This document shows, piece after piece, positions 1-8,090 of a stretch of DNA of 64,000 nucleotides. The notes under the pieces are model-generated. The model saw nothing but the letters and a program-made list of their open reading frames with translations. It searched no databases and was not told the DNA's origin. Made by a program: the position numbers and the translations under genes. This DNA is from Caproicibacterium sp. BJN0003 (GTDB lineage: Bacteria > Bacillota > Clostridia > Oscillospirales > Acutalibacteraceae). Location of the stretch: assembly GCF_026314295.1 (NCBI RefSeq), contig NZ_CP111108.1, positions 496,001-560,000 on the forward strand, in the 5' to 3' direction. The first letter of the stretch is position 1; every line of letters begins with the position of its first letter.

Positions 1-1
1 C

Positions 2-1150
2 AGTTATATTTCCAGGCGGCTGGGGGCAAAAGATCTCGATGATGCATCTAGAATGGTGACAACCGGCGTCTTTTCCGCAGCGATCTGCGGAGCAATTGTC
101 GGGACGTTAGGACTCATTTTTTTGAAATCACTTGCATGGGCGCTTGGTTCTACCGAAACCATTCTTCCATATGCCTGCGAGTATTTGAAGTATATTTTGA
201 TTGGTACACCGTGGATGGTAGCTTCTCTTACCTTAAATAACCAGCTGCGCTTTCAAGGACGTGCACTTTATTCCATGATCGGGATCATGACCGGTGGAAT
301 TCTAAATGTCGGGCTTGATCCGCTTTGTATTTTTGTATTTCATATGGGAATCGGAGGAGCGGGTTTTGCAACGATGATGAGTCAGGCGGTCAGCTGCGCA
401 CTTTTGGTAGCAGGAACTTTCCAAAAGGGAAATCTGCGGATTCATTTCCGTAATTTTACCCCCAACGCCAAGTATCTAAAGGGTATTTTTCAGGGCGGGT
501 TCCCGTCCCTTTGCCGTCAAAGCCTTGCAAGTATTGCAACGATCTGCCTTAATTTTGCGGCGGGGGCCTATGGAGATGCTGCAATCGCTGCTATGTCCAT
601 TGTCATGCGTATTTCAAACTTTACCGGCTCAGCTGTTATCGGTTTCGGCCAGGGATTTCAGCCGGTTTGTGGATTCAATTATGGCGCGAGAAAATTTGAC
701 AGAGTTTTAAAAGGATTTTGGTTCTGCGTGCGAATTGGAACGATTATAATGCTCTGTCTCAGTGTTTTGGCTTTCATATTTTCACCACAGATTGTTATGC
801 TGTTTCGAAGAGATGATCCGCAGGTTATTGAAATCGGAGCGCTGGCCCTTAAGGCGCAATGCATGGCTATGCCGCTTTTGGCGTGGATTTCTCTTGGCAA
901 TATGATGCAGCAGGTTATTGGTCAATCTGTCCGTGCAACCATTATGGCACTTGCCCGTCAGGGATTATTCTTTCTTCCGCTTCTGGCAATTCTGGTGCCG
1001 CATTTTGGCCTTTTTGGAATCCAGATTTGTCAGCCGGCTTCTGATTTTTGTACAGCATTGCTGGCAATTCCGGTTTGTGGGAAGACGATCAAAGAATTAA
1101 AATTGGGTACGATTATCGAGCCATCAAAAAAAGCGGAAAAAGCAGGCTGA
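2..1150 (+). CDS. MATE family multidrug/sodium antiporter, 5'-truncated by the window edge
   Basis: Multi-pass membrane exporter of the MATE family, expected to expel cationic drugs or metabolites using a Na+ or H+ gradient. The frame is open from base 2 and reads in phase into an RRLGAKD-like segment that is typical of a MATE interior, so the ATG at 53 is internal and the true start lies left of the window. The visible protein of about 382 residues is mostly hydrophobic helices broken by short basic loops, and includes the G-F-G-Q-G-F-Q-P segment characteristic of the second half of MATE proteins. It ends 4 bp from the stop of the convergent aldolase gene, and I see no strong terminator between them. 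Family assignment is secure; the substrate cannot be inferred. Confidence 0.88.
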   Translation, partial: SYISRRLGAKDLDDASRMVTTGVFSAAICGAIVGTLGLIFLKSLAWALGSTETILPYACEYLKYILIGTPWMVASLTLNNQLRFQGRALYSMIGIMTGGILNVGLDPLCIFVFHMGIGGAGFATMMSQAVSCALLVAGTFQKGNLRIHFRNFTPNAKYLKGIFQGGFPSLCRQSLASIATICLNFAAGAYGDAAIAAMSIVMRISNFTGSAVIGFGQGFQPVCGFNYGARKFDRVLKGFWFCVRIGTIIMLCLSVLAFIFSPQIVMLFRRDDPQVIEIGALALKAQCMAMPLLAWISLGNMMQQVIGQSVRATIMALARQGLFFLPLLAILVPHFGLFGIQICQPASDFCTALLAIPVCGKTIKELKLGTIIEPSKKAEKAG

Positions 1151-1154
1151 TTTT

Positions 1155-1805
1155 TTAATTTTGCTGTCCGTAATTGTAAAGTGCAAAATGGCGCATCGCA
1201 GCAATATCATTTGGGTCGAGAGGATCCGGCATCTTTCCGATTGCACGGATACGCCAATAAATTTCAGATGTCATTTCGAGAACTTTGGCTGCTTTGAATG
1301 CTTCTTTCTGTGTGCGGCCAATGCAGACTGCGCCGTGTGATTTTAGAAGGCAGGCATTTTCTCCATGGGAGAGCGCATTTGCGCAGGCTTTAGCGAGTTC
1401 TTTACTTCCAGGCAGCGAATACGGACATACTTTTACTGGAGCACTGAGCGCCTGTGCGGCTTCATCAAGAAAAAGCGGAATTTGTTCTCCAATACAGGAA
1501 AAAATGGTCGAATAGATCGGGTGTGTATGAATAACCGCATTGATTTCTGGTCGGGTGCGATAAATTGCGAGATGCAAATCTTTTTCGACAGAAGGCTTTC
1601 TAGTGCCGCAAGAAATTCTGCCATCCGGAAAAAGCACAACAATATCTTCTTCCGTGCAGGTTTCGTAGTCCATCGCGCTTGGAGTTAAATAAATGAGTTC
1701 AGTTTCCGGATCACGGAGACTCAAATTTCCCCATGTTTCCACTGTTAGTCCGGAATGAAGAAGTGTTTTTCCGGCCTCAATCAATGCTTTTCGATAAGGA
1801 TACAT
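1155..1805 (-). CDS. Class II aldolase (L-fuculose-1-phosphate aldolase-like), probable 5-(methylthio/deoxy)ribulose-1-phosphate aldolase
   Basis: Zinc-dependent class II aldolase of 216 residues, the usual length for FucA-type enzymes. The metal ligands His93 and His95 (HTHP), His157 (SHGAV) and the catalytic Glu74 are all present. It is divergently transcribed, 131 bp from a punA-mtnA-amidohydrolase operon. That context points to aldol cleavage of 5-methylthioribulose-1-phosphate or 5-deoxyribulose-1-phosphate into dihydroxyacetone phosphate and an aldehyde, the last step of the known DHAP shunt, rather than fucose catabolism; no fucose isomerase or kinase is nearby. The family is certain; the substrate is inferred from neighbours. 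A promoter and an inverted repeat lie directly upstream. Confidence 0.8.
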   Translation of the reverse strand: MYPYRKALIEAGKTLLHSGLTVETWGNLSLRDPETELIYLTPSAMDYETCTEEDIVVLFPDGRISCGTRKPSVEKDLHLAIYRTRPEINAVIHTHPIYSTIFSCIGEQIPLFLDEAAQALSAPVKVCPYSLPGSKELAKACANALSHGENACLLKSHGAVCIGRTQKEAFKAAKVLEMTSEIYWRIRAIGKMPDPLDPNDIAAMRHFALYNYGQQN

Positions 1806-1823
1806 GATAAAACCTCTTTTTTA

Positions 1824-1841
1824 TGATAAACTCTTTTATCA
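1824..1841. promoter_or_regulatory. Inverted repeat between aldolase and punA, candidate operator
   Basis: Perfect 7-bp arms TGATAAA and TTTATCA around CTCT. The repeat lies immediately downstream of the aldolase -10 box and upstream of punA, the usual place for a repressor operator serving two divergent salvage units. No regulator gene is adjacent, so the binding protein is unknown. Confidence 0.45.
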
Positions 1842-1869
1842 GTATAAAAAATCTGTTTGCAAAAAACAA
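1841..1869 (-). promoter_or_regulatory. Promoter of the class II aldolase gene
   Basis: On the minus strand TTGTTT is followed after 17 bp by TATACT, a fair sigma-A promoter. It fires about 30 bp upstream of the aldolase start and across the inverted repeat at 1824-1841. Confidence 0.55.
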
Positions 1870-1936
1870 GGACAAGAGAGAAAATTTCTTTTTAATAAAA
1901 GCTGCATATTTTTGCGCGAAAGGATGAATTTTTGTA

Positions 1937-2776
1937 ATGACTGTTTTTCAAAAATTAGAACGCTGTTTTCAAAGCGTAGAGAATAAAATTCCGTTTGTCC
2001 CAAAAGTAGCTTTGATTCTGGGTTCCGGATTAGGTGATTACGGAGATTATGTAAAGATGGAGGGAACAATCGATTATCATGAGATCGAAGGGTTTCCGGT
2101 GTCTACCGTTCCCGGACATAAAGGGCGCTTTTTATTTGCCCATATTGGAAAAGTCCCCGTCGTGATGATGCAGGGAAGAGTTCATTATTATGAAGGATAT
2201 TCTATGCAGGACGTAGTATTGCCGACGCGTTTGATGAGACGACTTGGTGCGGAAATTCTGTTTCTCACAAATGCTGCGGGCAGTGTAAATCCGGATTTTT
2301 GTGCGGGTGATTTTATGCTGATTAAAGATCAGATTTCGGATTTTGTGCCGTCTCCGTTGATTGGAAAGAATCCGGACGAGCTAGGTCCCCGTTTCCCTGA
2401 TATGAGCGAAATTTATGATCGGGATTTACAGGAGCTTCTGAAAAAGGAAGCCGAAAATCTTGGAATTTCGCTTCGGGAAGGGACCTACCTTCAGTTTACC
2501 GGCCCCAATTTTGAGAGTCCTGCTGAGGTTCGTATGGCACGCGTTTTGGGTGCAGATGCGGTTGGAATGAGTACCGCTTGTGAGGCAGTTGCTGCCAATC
2601 ATATGGGAATGAAGATCTGTGGGATTTCGTTTATCTCGAATCTTGGGTGCGGAATCGGAGACCATCCGCTTTCTCATCAAGAAGTAGGAGAGGCGGCTAA
2701 AATTGCGGCGCCCCGGTTTAGAAAATTGGTGACGGCCGGGATTACTGCTATGGGAGAGACTGTTTTGCAGAAATAA
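1937..2776 (+). CDS. punA: Purine nucleoside phosphorylase (trimeric class, inosine/guanosine type)
   Basis: 279-residue trimeric-class purine nucleoside phosphorylase, which splits (deoxy)nucleosides with phosphate into base and ribose-1-phosphate. It carries the phosphate-binding GSGLGD loop near residue 30, the VPGHKGRF and GRVHYYEG segments, the LTNAAGS motif, the purine-site [12 protein letters not shown] and the GMSTACEA motif. An Asn in SFISN fits 6-oxopurine nucleosides rather than adenosine. It is the first gene of an operon with mtnA and a nucleoside deaminase-type amidohydrolase. A deaminated 5'-substituted nucleoside (5'-methylthioinosine or 5'-deoxyinosine) is therefore a plausible substrate, giving the sugar-1-phosphate used by MtnA. 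The start at 1937 follows a GAAAGGATG ribosome site. Confidence 0.9.
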   Translation: MTVFQKLERCFQSVENKIPFVPKVALILGSGLGDYGDYVKMEGTIDYHEIEGFPVSTVPGHKGRFLFAHIGKVPVVMMQGRVHYYEGYSMQDVVLPTRLMRRLGAEILFLTNAAGSVNPDFCAGDFMLIKDQISDFVPSPLIGKNPDELGPRFPDMSEIYDRDLQELLKKEAENLGISLREGTYLQFTGPNFESPAEVRMARVLGADAVGMSTACEAVAANHMGMKICGISFISNLGCGIGDHPLSHQEVGEAAKIAAPRFRKLVTAGITAMGETVLQK

Positions 2777-2790
2777 TGGGAGGAGAAAAA

Positions 2791-3870
2791 ATGAAATTTC
2801 AGTATCCGGAGAATGTTGCACTGAATGAATCGGAAACGGCAGTGGTGATCTTAGACCAGAGCATTTTGCCCAATGAAACCCGCTTTTTAACGCTCTTAAC
2901 ACCGGAATCATGCTATGAGGCAATCCAAAAGCTTCGGGTTCGGGGGGCTCCGGCGATCGGGATTTTTGCGGGATATGCACTCTATATCCTCTCTAAGACA
3001 ATTCGTGCGGATTCCTTTCCTGTATTTTTTCAAAAGCTTTGTGAAGTTGGTTCCTATCTCAATTCCTCGCGGCCAACAGCGGTTAATCTGAGTTGGGCGA
3101 TTAAGCGAATGGAAAAGACTGCCGAAAAGAATCAAGAAAAATCGATTGCTGAAATTATTGCCATATTAGGGAAAGAGGCTCATGCCATTCAACAGGAAGA
3201 TATCGATATGTGCCATTCTATTTCGGAATATGGACTTTCGCTTTTTAAAGAAGGGGATGGCCTTCTGACTCATTGTAATGCAGGACCTTTGGCAACTTCC
3301 CTTTATGGAACGGCGTTAGGACCGATGCTTCTCGCAAAAGAAAGGGGCAGAAATTTTCACGTCTTTTCGGATGAGACAAGACCTCTTTTGCAGGGAGCCC
3401 GACTTACGAGTTACGAACTGCAGAAAGCGGGCATTGATGTAACGCTGATCTGTGATAATATGGCTTCTCTGGTGATGAAAAATGGTTGGGTAAATGCCTG
3501 TTTTGTCGGTTGTGACCGAGTCGCAGCAAATGGGGATGTCGCCAATAAAATTGGAACAAGCGGAGTGGCAATTCTTGCAAAGCATTATGGCATTCCTTTT
3601 TATGTGCTCGGACCTACTTCTACCATTGATCTTTCCTGCAAGAGCGGAGATGATATTCGGATTGAACTGCGTGATCCGGAAGAAATTCGTGAAAAGTGGT
3701 ATCGGGAACCGATGGCGCCGGAGCATGTAAAATGCTATAATCCGGCGTTTGATGTGACAGATCATACGCTGATTACTGCGATTGTAACGGAAAGCGGAAT
3801 TTGCCGCCCGCCTTTTACAGAGAGTTTAAAAAAAGCATGTCAAACTTCTAAATATCAATCTGCGAGATAA
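2791..3870 (+). CDS. mtnA: 5-methylthioribose-1-phosphate isomerase (MtnA family)
   Basis: Aldose-ketose isomerase converting 5-methylthioribose-1-phosphate to 5-methylthioribulose-1-phosphate; family members also take 5-deoxyribose-1-phosphate. The protein has 359 residues, the family length. It contains RGAPAIG at 51-57, the catalytic Cys162 in HCNAG, the catalytic Asp242 in [10 protein letters not shown], and NKIGT. I place the start at 2791 rather than 2776 because GGAGGA at 2779-2784 forms the ribosome site and would otherwise be coding. It follows punA by 14 bp and precedes the amidohydrolase by 13 bp in one operon. No MtnB dehydratase or later methionine-salvage enzyme is present, so full methionine salvage is not supported here. 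Confidence 0.93.
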   Translation: MKFQYPENVALNESETAVVILDQSILPNETRFLTLLTPESCYEAIQKLRVRGAPAIGIFAGYALYILSKTIRADSFPVFFQKLCEVGSYLNSSRPTAVNLSWAIKRMEKTAEKNQEKSIAEIIAILGKEAHAIQQEDIDMCHSISEYGLSLFKEGDGLLTHCNAGPLATSLYGTALGPMLLAKERGRNFHVFSDETRPLLQGARLTSYELQKAGIDVTLICDNMASLVMKNGWVNACFVGCDRVAANGDVANKIGTSGVAILAKHYGIPFYVLGPTSTIDLSCKSGDDIRIELRDPEEIREKWYREPMAPEHVKCYNPAFDVTDHTLITAIVTESGICRPPFTESLKKACQTSKYQSAR

Positions 3871-3883
3871 GGAGGAAATCTCT

Positions 3884-5182
3884 ATGAAAATTCGGATACG
3901 AAATGTAAAAATAGAAACCATGGAAGAGGGAAAATCTGTATTTCTCGGAGAACTTCGGACAAATGATGATCAAATTACTTATGTCGGTCCGGAAAAAGAG
4001 GATGAAGAATCTTTTGACCGTACGATCGACGGCAGAGGAAATCTGATTCTGCCTGGATTCAAAAATGCGCATACCCATTCTCCGATGACCTTCTTGCGTT
4101 CTTATGCGGATGATTTACCGCTTTTAGATTGGCTCAATCAGCAGGTGTTTCCGATGGAGGCACAGCTCCGAAAAAAAGATATTGGCCCACTTACTAAACT
4201 TGCCATTCTGGAATATCTAACAAGCGGGATTACGGCATGCTTTGATATGTATCTTTTTCCGAAAGAGGCAGCACAGGCTGCTGTTGAGAGCGGATTTCGA
4301 ATGGTCCTCTGCGGCAGTGTCAATGATTTTACCAGCAGTCCCGAAGAACTTTCAGAAGACCATAAGACGTTTAATCATTTTGACCCGTTAATCACGCATC
4401 AGTTGGGATTTCACGCGGAATATACCACTGCTCCGGAACGTATGAAAAAGATTGCAAAATTGGCATATGAATTTGAGGCACCGGTTTATGTGCATAATTC
4501 TGAGAGCGTTTCTGAGGTGGAGCAGTGTAAAAAAAGGACCGGGATGACGCCGACCGCTTTTATGGATAGTCTCCATTTGTTCGATTTCGGCGGGGGCGGA
4601 TTCCATTGTGTCCATATGACGCCTCAGGATCTTGATATTTGCGTAAAGCGCGGAATTTCAGTCATTACGAATCCGGCTTCCAACGCAAAGCTTGCCAGCG
4701 GAATTGCTCCGCTGTGCGAGATGGAAAAGAAAAAGATTAATCTTGCGATTGGAACGGACGGACCAGCCAGCAATAACTGCCTTGATATGTTCCGAGAGAT
4801 GTTCTTGACGACGGCATTGCAGAAGCTTTCACTGAATGACGCCTCTGCAATGGATGCCAATACGGTTCTTCGCATGGCAACGGTAGGCGGTGCAAAAGCC
4901 ATGCGGCTGTCAAATTGTGAAACACTTTCTCCGGGACAGCAGGCCGATTTAATCATGATTGATCTTCATCAGCCAAATATGCAGCCCGAGAATAACCTTT
5001 TAAAGAATCTGGTTTACAGCGGCAGTAAACAAAATGTAAAGATGACAATGGTTGCTGGAAGAATTCTTTACGAAGATGGAAAATTTTCAATTGGAGAAGA
5101 TCCGGAGAAAATTTATCAGCAAGCAAATGAAATTATCGCCGAAAAAAAAGAAATGGCAGAACAGGCCGCAAAAAATAAATAA
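3884..5182 (+). CDS. Amidohydrolase of the 5-methylthioadenosine/S-adenosylhomocysteine deaminase (MtaD) family
   Basis: 432-residue metal-dependent hydrolase of the ATZ/TRZ-MtaD subgroup, which deaminates adenosine derivatives such as MTA, SAH or 5'-deoxyadenosine to the inosine forms. It shows the metal-binding HTH pair (His63, His65), the NSES and FHCVH histidine segments (around 204 and 241-244) and the metal Asp292 in GTDGPASNN. It ends the operon with punA and mtnA. In this context it probably supplies the deaminated nucleoside to the phosphorylase. A strong terminator follows directly. The exact nucleoside is inferred; guanine deaminase or related activities remain possible. Confidence 0.85.
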   Translation: MKIRIRNVKIETMEEGKSVFLGELRTNDDQITYVGPEKEDEESFDRTIDGRGNLILPGFKNAHTHSPMTFLRSYADDLPLLDWLNQQVFPMEAQLRKKDIGPLTKLAILEYLTSGITACFDMYLFPKEAAQAAVESGFRMVLCGSVNDFTSSPEELSEDHKTFNHFDPLITHQLGFHAEYTTAPERMKKIAKLAYEFEAPVYVHNSESVSEVEQCKKRTGMTPTAFMDSLHLFDFGGGGFHCVHMTPQDLDICVKRGISVITNPASNAKLASGIAPLCEMEKKKINLAIGTDGPASNNCLDMFREMFLTTALQKLSLNDASAMDANTVLRMATVGGAKAMRLSNCETLSPGQQADLIMIDLHQPNMQPENNLLKNLVYSGSKQNVKMTMVAGRILYEDGKFSIGEDPEKIYQQANEIIAEKKEMAEQAAKNK

Positions 5183-5230
5183 AAAAAGTCCCATTCGGCA
5201 TATTTGCAGCCGAGCGGGACTTTTTATTTT
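5181..5230. terminator. Bidirectional rho-independent terminator
   Basis: Stem AAAAAGTCCC/GGGACTTTTT extended by a CGGC/GCCG pairing, with a U-run on both strands. It serves the salvage operon (+) and folT (-), which converge here. Confidence 0.9.
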
Positions 5231-5232
5231 GA

Positions 5233-5745
5233 TTAATTAGAAAGATGCTTTTGGGCGATTGGAATCAGTCGCGGATATAAAAGCTCAATGCCCATTGTGA
5301 TAACTGGTACCATAACGGCACTCTTGATAAAGCGAACAGAGAGCAGCGCTGCAAGGGAAGTATCTGTGATCATCGAAAGCCAGAAGCTGTTAAGAAGCAG
5401 CTGTGTGGTGCAGACACAGAAAGCGGCGGTCAGGGAGCGCAGCCAAGAGATCGGGCGTTTATGAAGGATCAGCCCATAAAGAGCGCCTGCGAGAAAACTG
5501 GTCAGTGTGATTCCGGGAAAATAAGCACCGGTCGGAAAAAGAAAAGTTCCAAGGATATCTGCAACAGCACATCCAAGGCCACCCACCAAAGGGCCAAAAA
5601 GAAAGCCCAATAAAGAAGCAGGGATAAAGCCAAACCCGATTCGGGCGATTGGGGTGCTGATGGAACAAAACCGACCGAGAATGATATCCAGCGCTACAAG
5701 AAATGCGATTGTAGTCAGCCGGATCAGCGTGGAATGATTTTTCAT
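5233..5745 (-). CDS. folT: Folate ECF transporter S component FolT
   Basis: 170-residue integral membrane substrate-binding (S) subunit of an energy-coupling factor importer for folates. It must pair with EcfA/EcfA'/EcfT encoded elsewhere. The protein has about six hydrophobic helices. The first carries LGRFCSIST, and an FGFIPASLLGFLFGP segment follows, both typical of FolT. The start at 5745 is chosen because AGAGGAGGA lies 5 bp upstream and because the reading frame farther upstream overlaps a THF riboswitch. The gene is the only one in its transcript before the shared terminator. The riboswitch independently supports folate as the substrate. Confidence 0.9.
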   Translation of the reverse strand: MKNHSTLIRLTTIAFLVALDIILGRFCSISTPIARIGFGFIPASLLGFLFGPLVGGLGCAVADILGTFLFPTGAYFPGITLTSFLAGALYGLILHKRPISWLRSLTAAFCVCTTQLLLNSFWLSMITDTSLAALLSVRFIKSAVMVPVITMGIELLYPRLIPIAQKHLSN

Positions 5746-5799
5746 ATTGATTCCTCCTCTGAAATCGGCGATGCCACAAACAGAGAAGACTCTTTTGTG

Positions 5800-5898
5800 A
5801 CAGCGGATGCGAAAGCACATCATCCGGTCGTATTTCGACCGCGTCGTCCGACAGCAACTTCCCGTCCATCGGCACTTTATGCGTACTTTCTACTCTGT
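5800..5898 (-). promoter_or_regulatory. THF (tetrahydrofolate) riboswitch upstream of folT
   Basis: Read on the minus strand, this leader contains the THF-class hallmarks in order: AGAGTAGA at the 5' edge, a CGCATAAAGTG segment, GGGAAGTTG, ACGACGCGGTCGA, and the closing GCATCCGCTGT strand, which pairs with the 5' ACAG end. Spacing and order match the published folT-associated class. About 50 bp separate the aptamer from the start codon. They hold a CACAAA/TTTGTG hairpin without a U-run, so control is more likely at translation than by termination. Confidence 0.86.
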
Positions 5899-5916
5899 AC
5901 AAAGATTTACAATCTC

Positions 5917-5944
5917 ATTCTACACGCTTTTTTATTTTTTGGAA
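5917..5944 (-). promoter_or_regulatory. Probable promoter for the THF riboswitch-folT transcript
   Basis: Minus-strand TTCCAA, 16 bp, TAGAAT. Transcription would start about 10 bp before the riboswitch. Confidence 0.5.
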
Positions 5945-6027
5945 TAGCCAAAGCCCAAAAAAATTAAAAAGGGCAATCTTAATAGAATGAGGAAATTCAC
6001 TTTCAATAAAAACAGAAAAAATCACGA

Positions 6028-6090
6028 AGAAAAGGGCCAAACACATAGGGTGAAAAATTTCACTCGCTGTGTTTGGCCCTTTTTATTTAT
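6028..6090 (-). terminator. Strong rho-independent terminator of the orphan small transcript
   Basis: A long stem pairs AAAAGGGCCAAACACA with TGTGTTTGGCCCTTTT, with a further inner GTGAAA/TTTCAC pairing. U-runs occur on both strands. No annotated gene ends here in either direction except the short unit starting near 6336. Confidence 0.88.
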
Positions 6091-6336
6091 GTTTTATGAA
6101 ACTGAATGAATCAAAATAAGTCTGTGCTTTTAAAAGTCACAGCTTAATTTCACCAAAACTTTTAGAATCTTTGGCACATGGGACTCATCCCTTAATCTTT
6201 ATTTTTGTTGATACAGAAGTTTCGCCCGTAAGAACTTGGTGCATTGGAATCCACTCCCCGTAAAATTTTGCCGCTTCCGGAATACGGCGTTCCGTTTTTT
6301 CTATGCCATTGGATTCACCCCTTTTGTTTTTCTTTG
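6030..6336 (-). ncRNA. Orphan transcription unit: small RNA or very short coding gene of unknown function
   Basis: A consensus promoter (6342-6370) and a strong terminator (6028-6090) bracket about 300 bp without a recognisable gene. Near its 5' end a good AGGGGTGA ribosome site stands before ATG GCA TAG, a two-codon frame. One base out of phase there is a 40-codon frame ending near 6185 with protein-like composition (for example RRIPEAAKFYGEWIP). An internal ATG at about 6242 with GGGGAG upstream would encode a 19-residue peptide. It could be a regulatory RNA, a leader-type peptide gene, or a small gene with a frameshift near its start. I recognise no known RNA family. Confidence 0.45.
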
Positions 6337-6341
6337 TCTGT

Positions 6342-6370
6342 ATTATAACAGGCCGTTTTATAAATTGCAA
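6342..6370 (-). promoter_or_regulatory. Consensus sigma-A promoter of the orphan small transcript
   Basis: Minus-strand TTGCAA, 17 bp, TATAAT, a near-ideal promoter with no standard gene behind it. The 140 bp on its far side (6371-6511) are very AT-rich, and I see no gene in them. Confidence 0.72.
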
Positions 6371-6511
6371 GCTTATTTTGCAATATTTTAAAATAAAATT
6401 GCAAAATTATTTTAAAATAATTAATCTATGAACAAATTTTAAACGTTATTGAAAAATTATTAAATAATTATTCAAAATTAACTTTGGATGAGCTTGAAAT
6501 TTTTCAAAAAT

Positions 6512-7588
6512 TTAAACAAAAAAGTTAATTTTTTTGAGGTGAGCCTCCATAGAATCTCGATCAAAACAGCGTTCCAGAGCAATCCTTTTGGTGATTTTAC
6601 CAGCTTTGCAAAGATTAAAAATGCTGGTATCCATTGAGATCATTCCTTCTTTAGTACCGGAGAAAATAACAGAATCCAGTTGATGAACTTTTTCTTCGCG
6701 AATCATATTTTGTACAGCCAGATTACAGATCATAATTTCAAAGGCTGGCACCATCCCACCATCGACAGAGGGGAGAAGCTGCTGTGAAACAACGGCCTTG
6801 AGCACCATCGAAAGCTGTAAGCGGATTTGATGCTGCTGATTGGTAGGGAAAACGTCGATGATGCGGTCGATTGTGCTGACGGCGTTATTGGTATGCAGAG
6901 TGGAAAAAATCAGCTGTCCGGTTTCTGCGGCAGTCATAGCCGTTTCGATTGTATCGAGATCGCGCATTTCCCCCAGAAGCAGAACGTTTGGTGCTTGCCG
7001 AAGTGCGGCGCGCAGAGCAGTTACATAGTTTTTGGTATCGGAAGCGACCTCCCGCTGAGAGACAATACATTGATTATGGCGGTGAATATATTCAATCGGG
7101 TCTTCCATTGTAATAATATGGCCGCTGCGGGTTTTGTTAATTCGATCGATTAAACAGGCAAGTGTCGTGGATTTTCCATTCCCGGCAGGGCCTGTAACAA
7201 GTACCAGCCCGCTAGTTAGTTCGCTTAGTTTCATTACTTGGTCCGGAATGCCCAGTTTCGCTGGGTCCGGCAGCTGAAAGAAAATGATGCGGATCACGGC
7301 AGCAAGAGAACCACGCTGACGATAGGTGTTTGCCCGAAACCGACCTAAGCCATTAATGGAAAACGAAAAATCATCATCTCCGGTTTGCAGAAGAGAATCC
7401 ATTTTTCGGTTTTCTGCAAGAACATAAATCTGAGTAATCAGTTCTTTTGTTTCCTGCGGAGAGAGAAGCGTTTTATTTGCATGGGTAAACTTCCCATTAC
7501 ATTTAAATGTGACCGGCAGATGAGAAATAATAAACACATCAGAACAAGATTTTGTAACAGCTTGTGTGAGCAGTTCTTCAATTTTCAT
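6512..7588 (-). CDS. pilT: PilT-like type IV pilus retraction ATPase
   Basis: 358-residue secretion/pilus ATPase. Walker A GPAGNGKST is at 133-141, the Asp-box MEDPIEYIH follows at about 161, Walker B LLLGEMRD is at 203-210, and the His-box FSTLHTNN is around 228-235. The segment NLAVQNMIRE matches the PilT AIRNLIRE motif, so this is the retraction-type rather than the PilB/GspE assembly ATPase. I start it at 7588 (GGGAA upstream, 4 bp after the previous gene); the longer frame would overlap that gene. It is the last gene of a seven-gene operon. No PilB, PilM-N-O or prepilin peptidase gene is in the window, so the motor may pair with parts encoded elsewhere or drive a reduced system. Confidence 0.9.
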   Translation of the reverse strand: MKIEELLTQAVTKSCSDVFIISHLPVTFKCNGKFTHANKTLLSPQETKELITQIYVLAENRKMDSLLQTGDDDFSFSINGLGRFRANTYRQRGSLAAVIRIIFFQLPDPAKLGIPDQVMKLSELTSGLVLVTGPAGNGKSTTLACLIDRINKTRSGHIITMEDPIEYIHRHNQCIVSQREVASDTKNYVTALRAALRQAPNVLLLGEMRDLDTIETAMTAAETGQLIFSTLHTNNAVSTIDRIIDVFPTNQQHQIRLQLSMVLKAVVSQQLLPSVDGGMVPAFEIMICNLAVQNMIREEKVHQLDSVIFSGTKEGMISMDTSIFNLCKAGKITKRIALERCFDRDSMEAHLKKINFFV

Positions 7589-7592
7589 AAGA

Positions 7593-8090
7593 TCAATTCC
7601 CTTTCCAAAGATTTTGGGACTGTCCGGAGAGATCATCGGGCAGAGAAATCGTATGGGTAGATAAAACGGTATAGCGCGTTTTTTCGGATGGCGCATTAAT
7701 TTGGATCACTTGCAGCAACTTGGATTTTTCGCTGATAGAATAAGTCAATGTAACCGTATGATCTGCTTCTTCATATTTGGCATCCTGCCCAAGTGTTCCC
7801 AGGAAGTTTGAAGCCTGTGCATAATATTGAGCAGGATCGCTGGTATTTTGTTTAATCGTAGAAAGTTCAAGATCAAGTTTTTGCAGGGTTTCCTGACTGA
7901 ATTCGTCTGCCTGATAATAACTTTGCGTATAATCAAGACTTCGTTCTGTAAGGCGGCTGTCTTTTGAGGCGGTTGAAAGAGCCAATACGCAGAAGCAGGT
8001 AAGACATAGAGTGAGAAAAATCATCAGCAGCGAGACAAACCCGATATTGGTGCCCACTCCAATTTTTTCTCTGTGATTCCATCGATTCAT
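7593..8090 (-). CDS. Single-pass membrane protein of the pilus-like operon, function unknown
   Basis: 165 residues: a basic N-terminal stretch, one long transmembrane helix at about 17-40, then a hydrophilic extracellular domain. The domain has alternating beta-strand character in its second half (HTVTLTYSISE and following). The topology resembles minor pilin or pseudopilin accessory proteins, but no prepilin cleavage motif (G followed by a +5 Glu) is visible. Its start overlaps the preceding gene by 4 bp and its stop is 4 bp before pilT, indicating translational coupling. Function is inferred only from the operon. Confidence 0.72.
   Translation of the reverse strand: MNRWNHREKIGVGTNIGFVSLLMIFLTLCLTCFCVLALSTASKDSRLTERSLDYTQSYYQADEFSQETLQKLDLELSTIKQNTSDPAQYYAQASNFLGTLGQDAKYEEADHTVTLTYSISEKSKLLQVIQINAPSEKTRYTVLSTHTISLPDDLSGQSQNLWKGN

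Noticed and set aside
53-1150. ATG at 53 as the MATE start
   Set aside because: The frame is open to the window edge and the upstream residues fit the MATE family, so the gene is simply cut.
1155-1805. Fucose/rhamnose catabolic aldolase
   Set aside because: No sugar isomerase, kinase or transporter is adjacent, while mtnA and a nucleoside phosphorylase are; salvage is the better reading.
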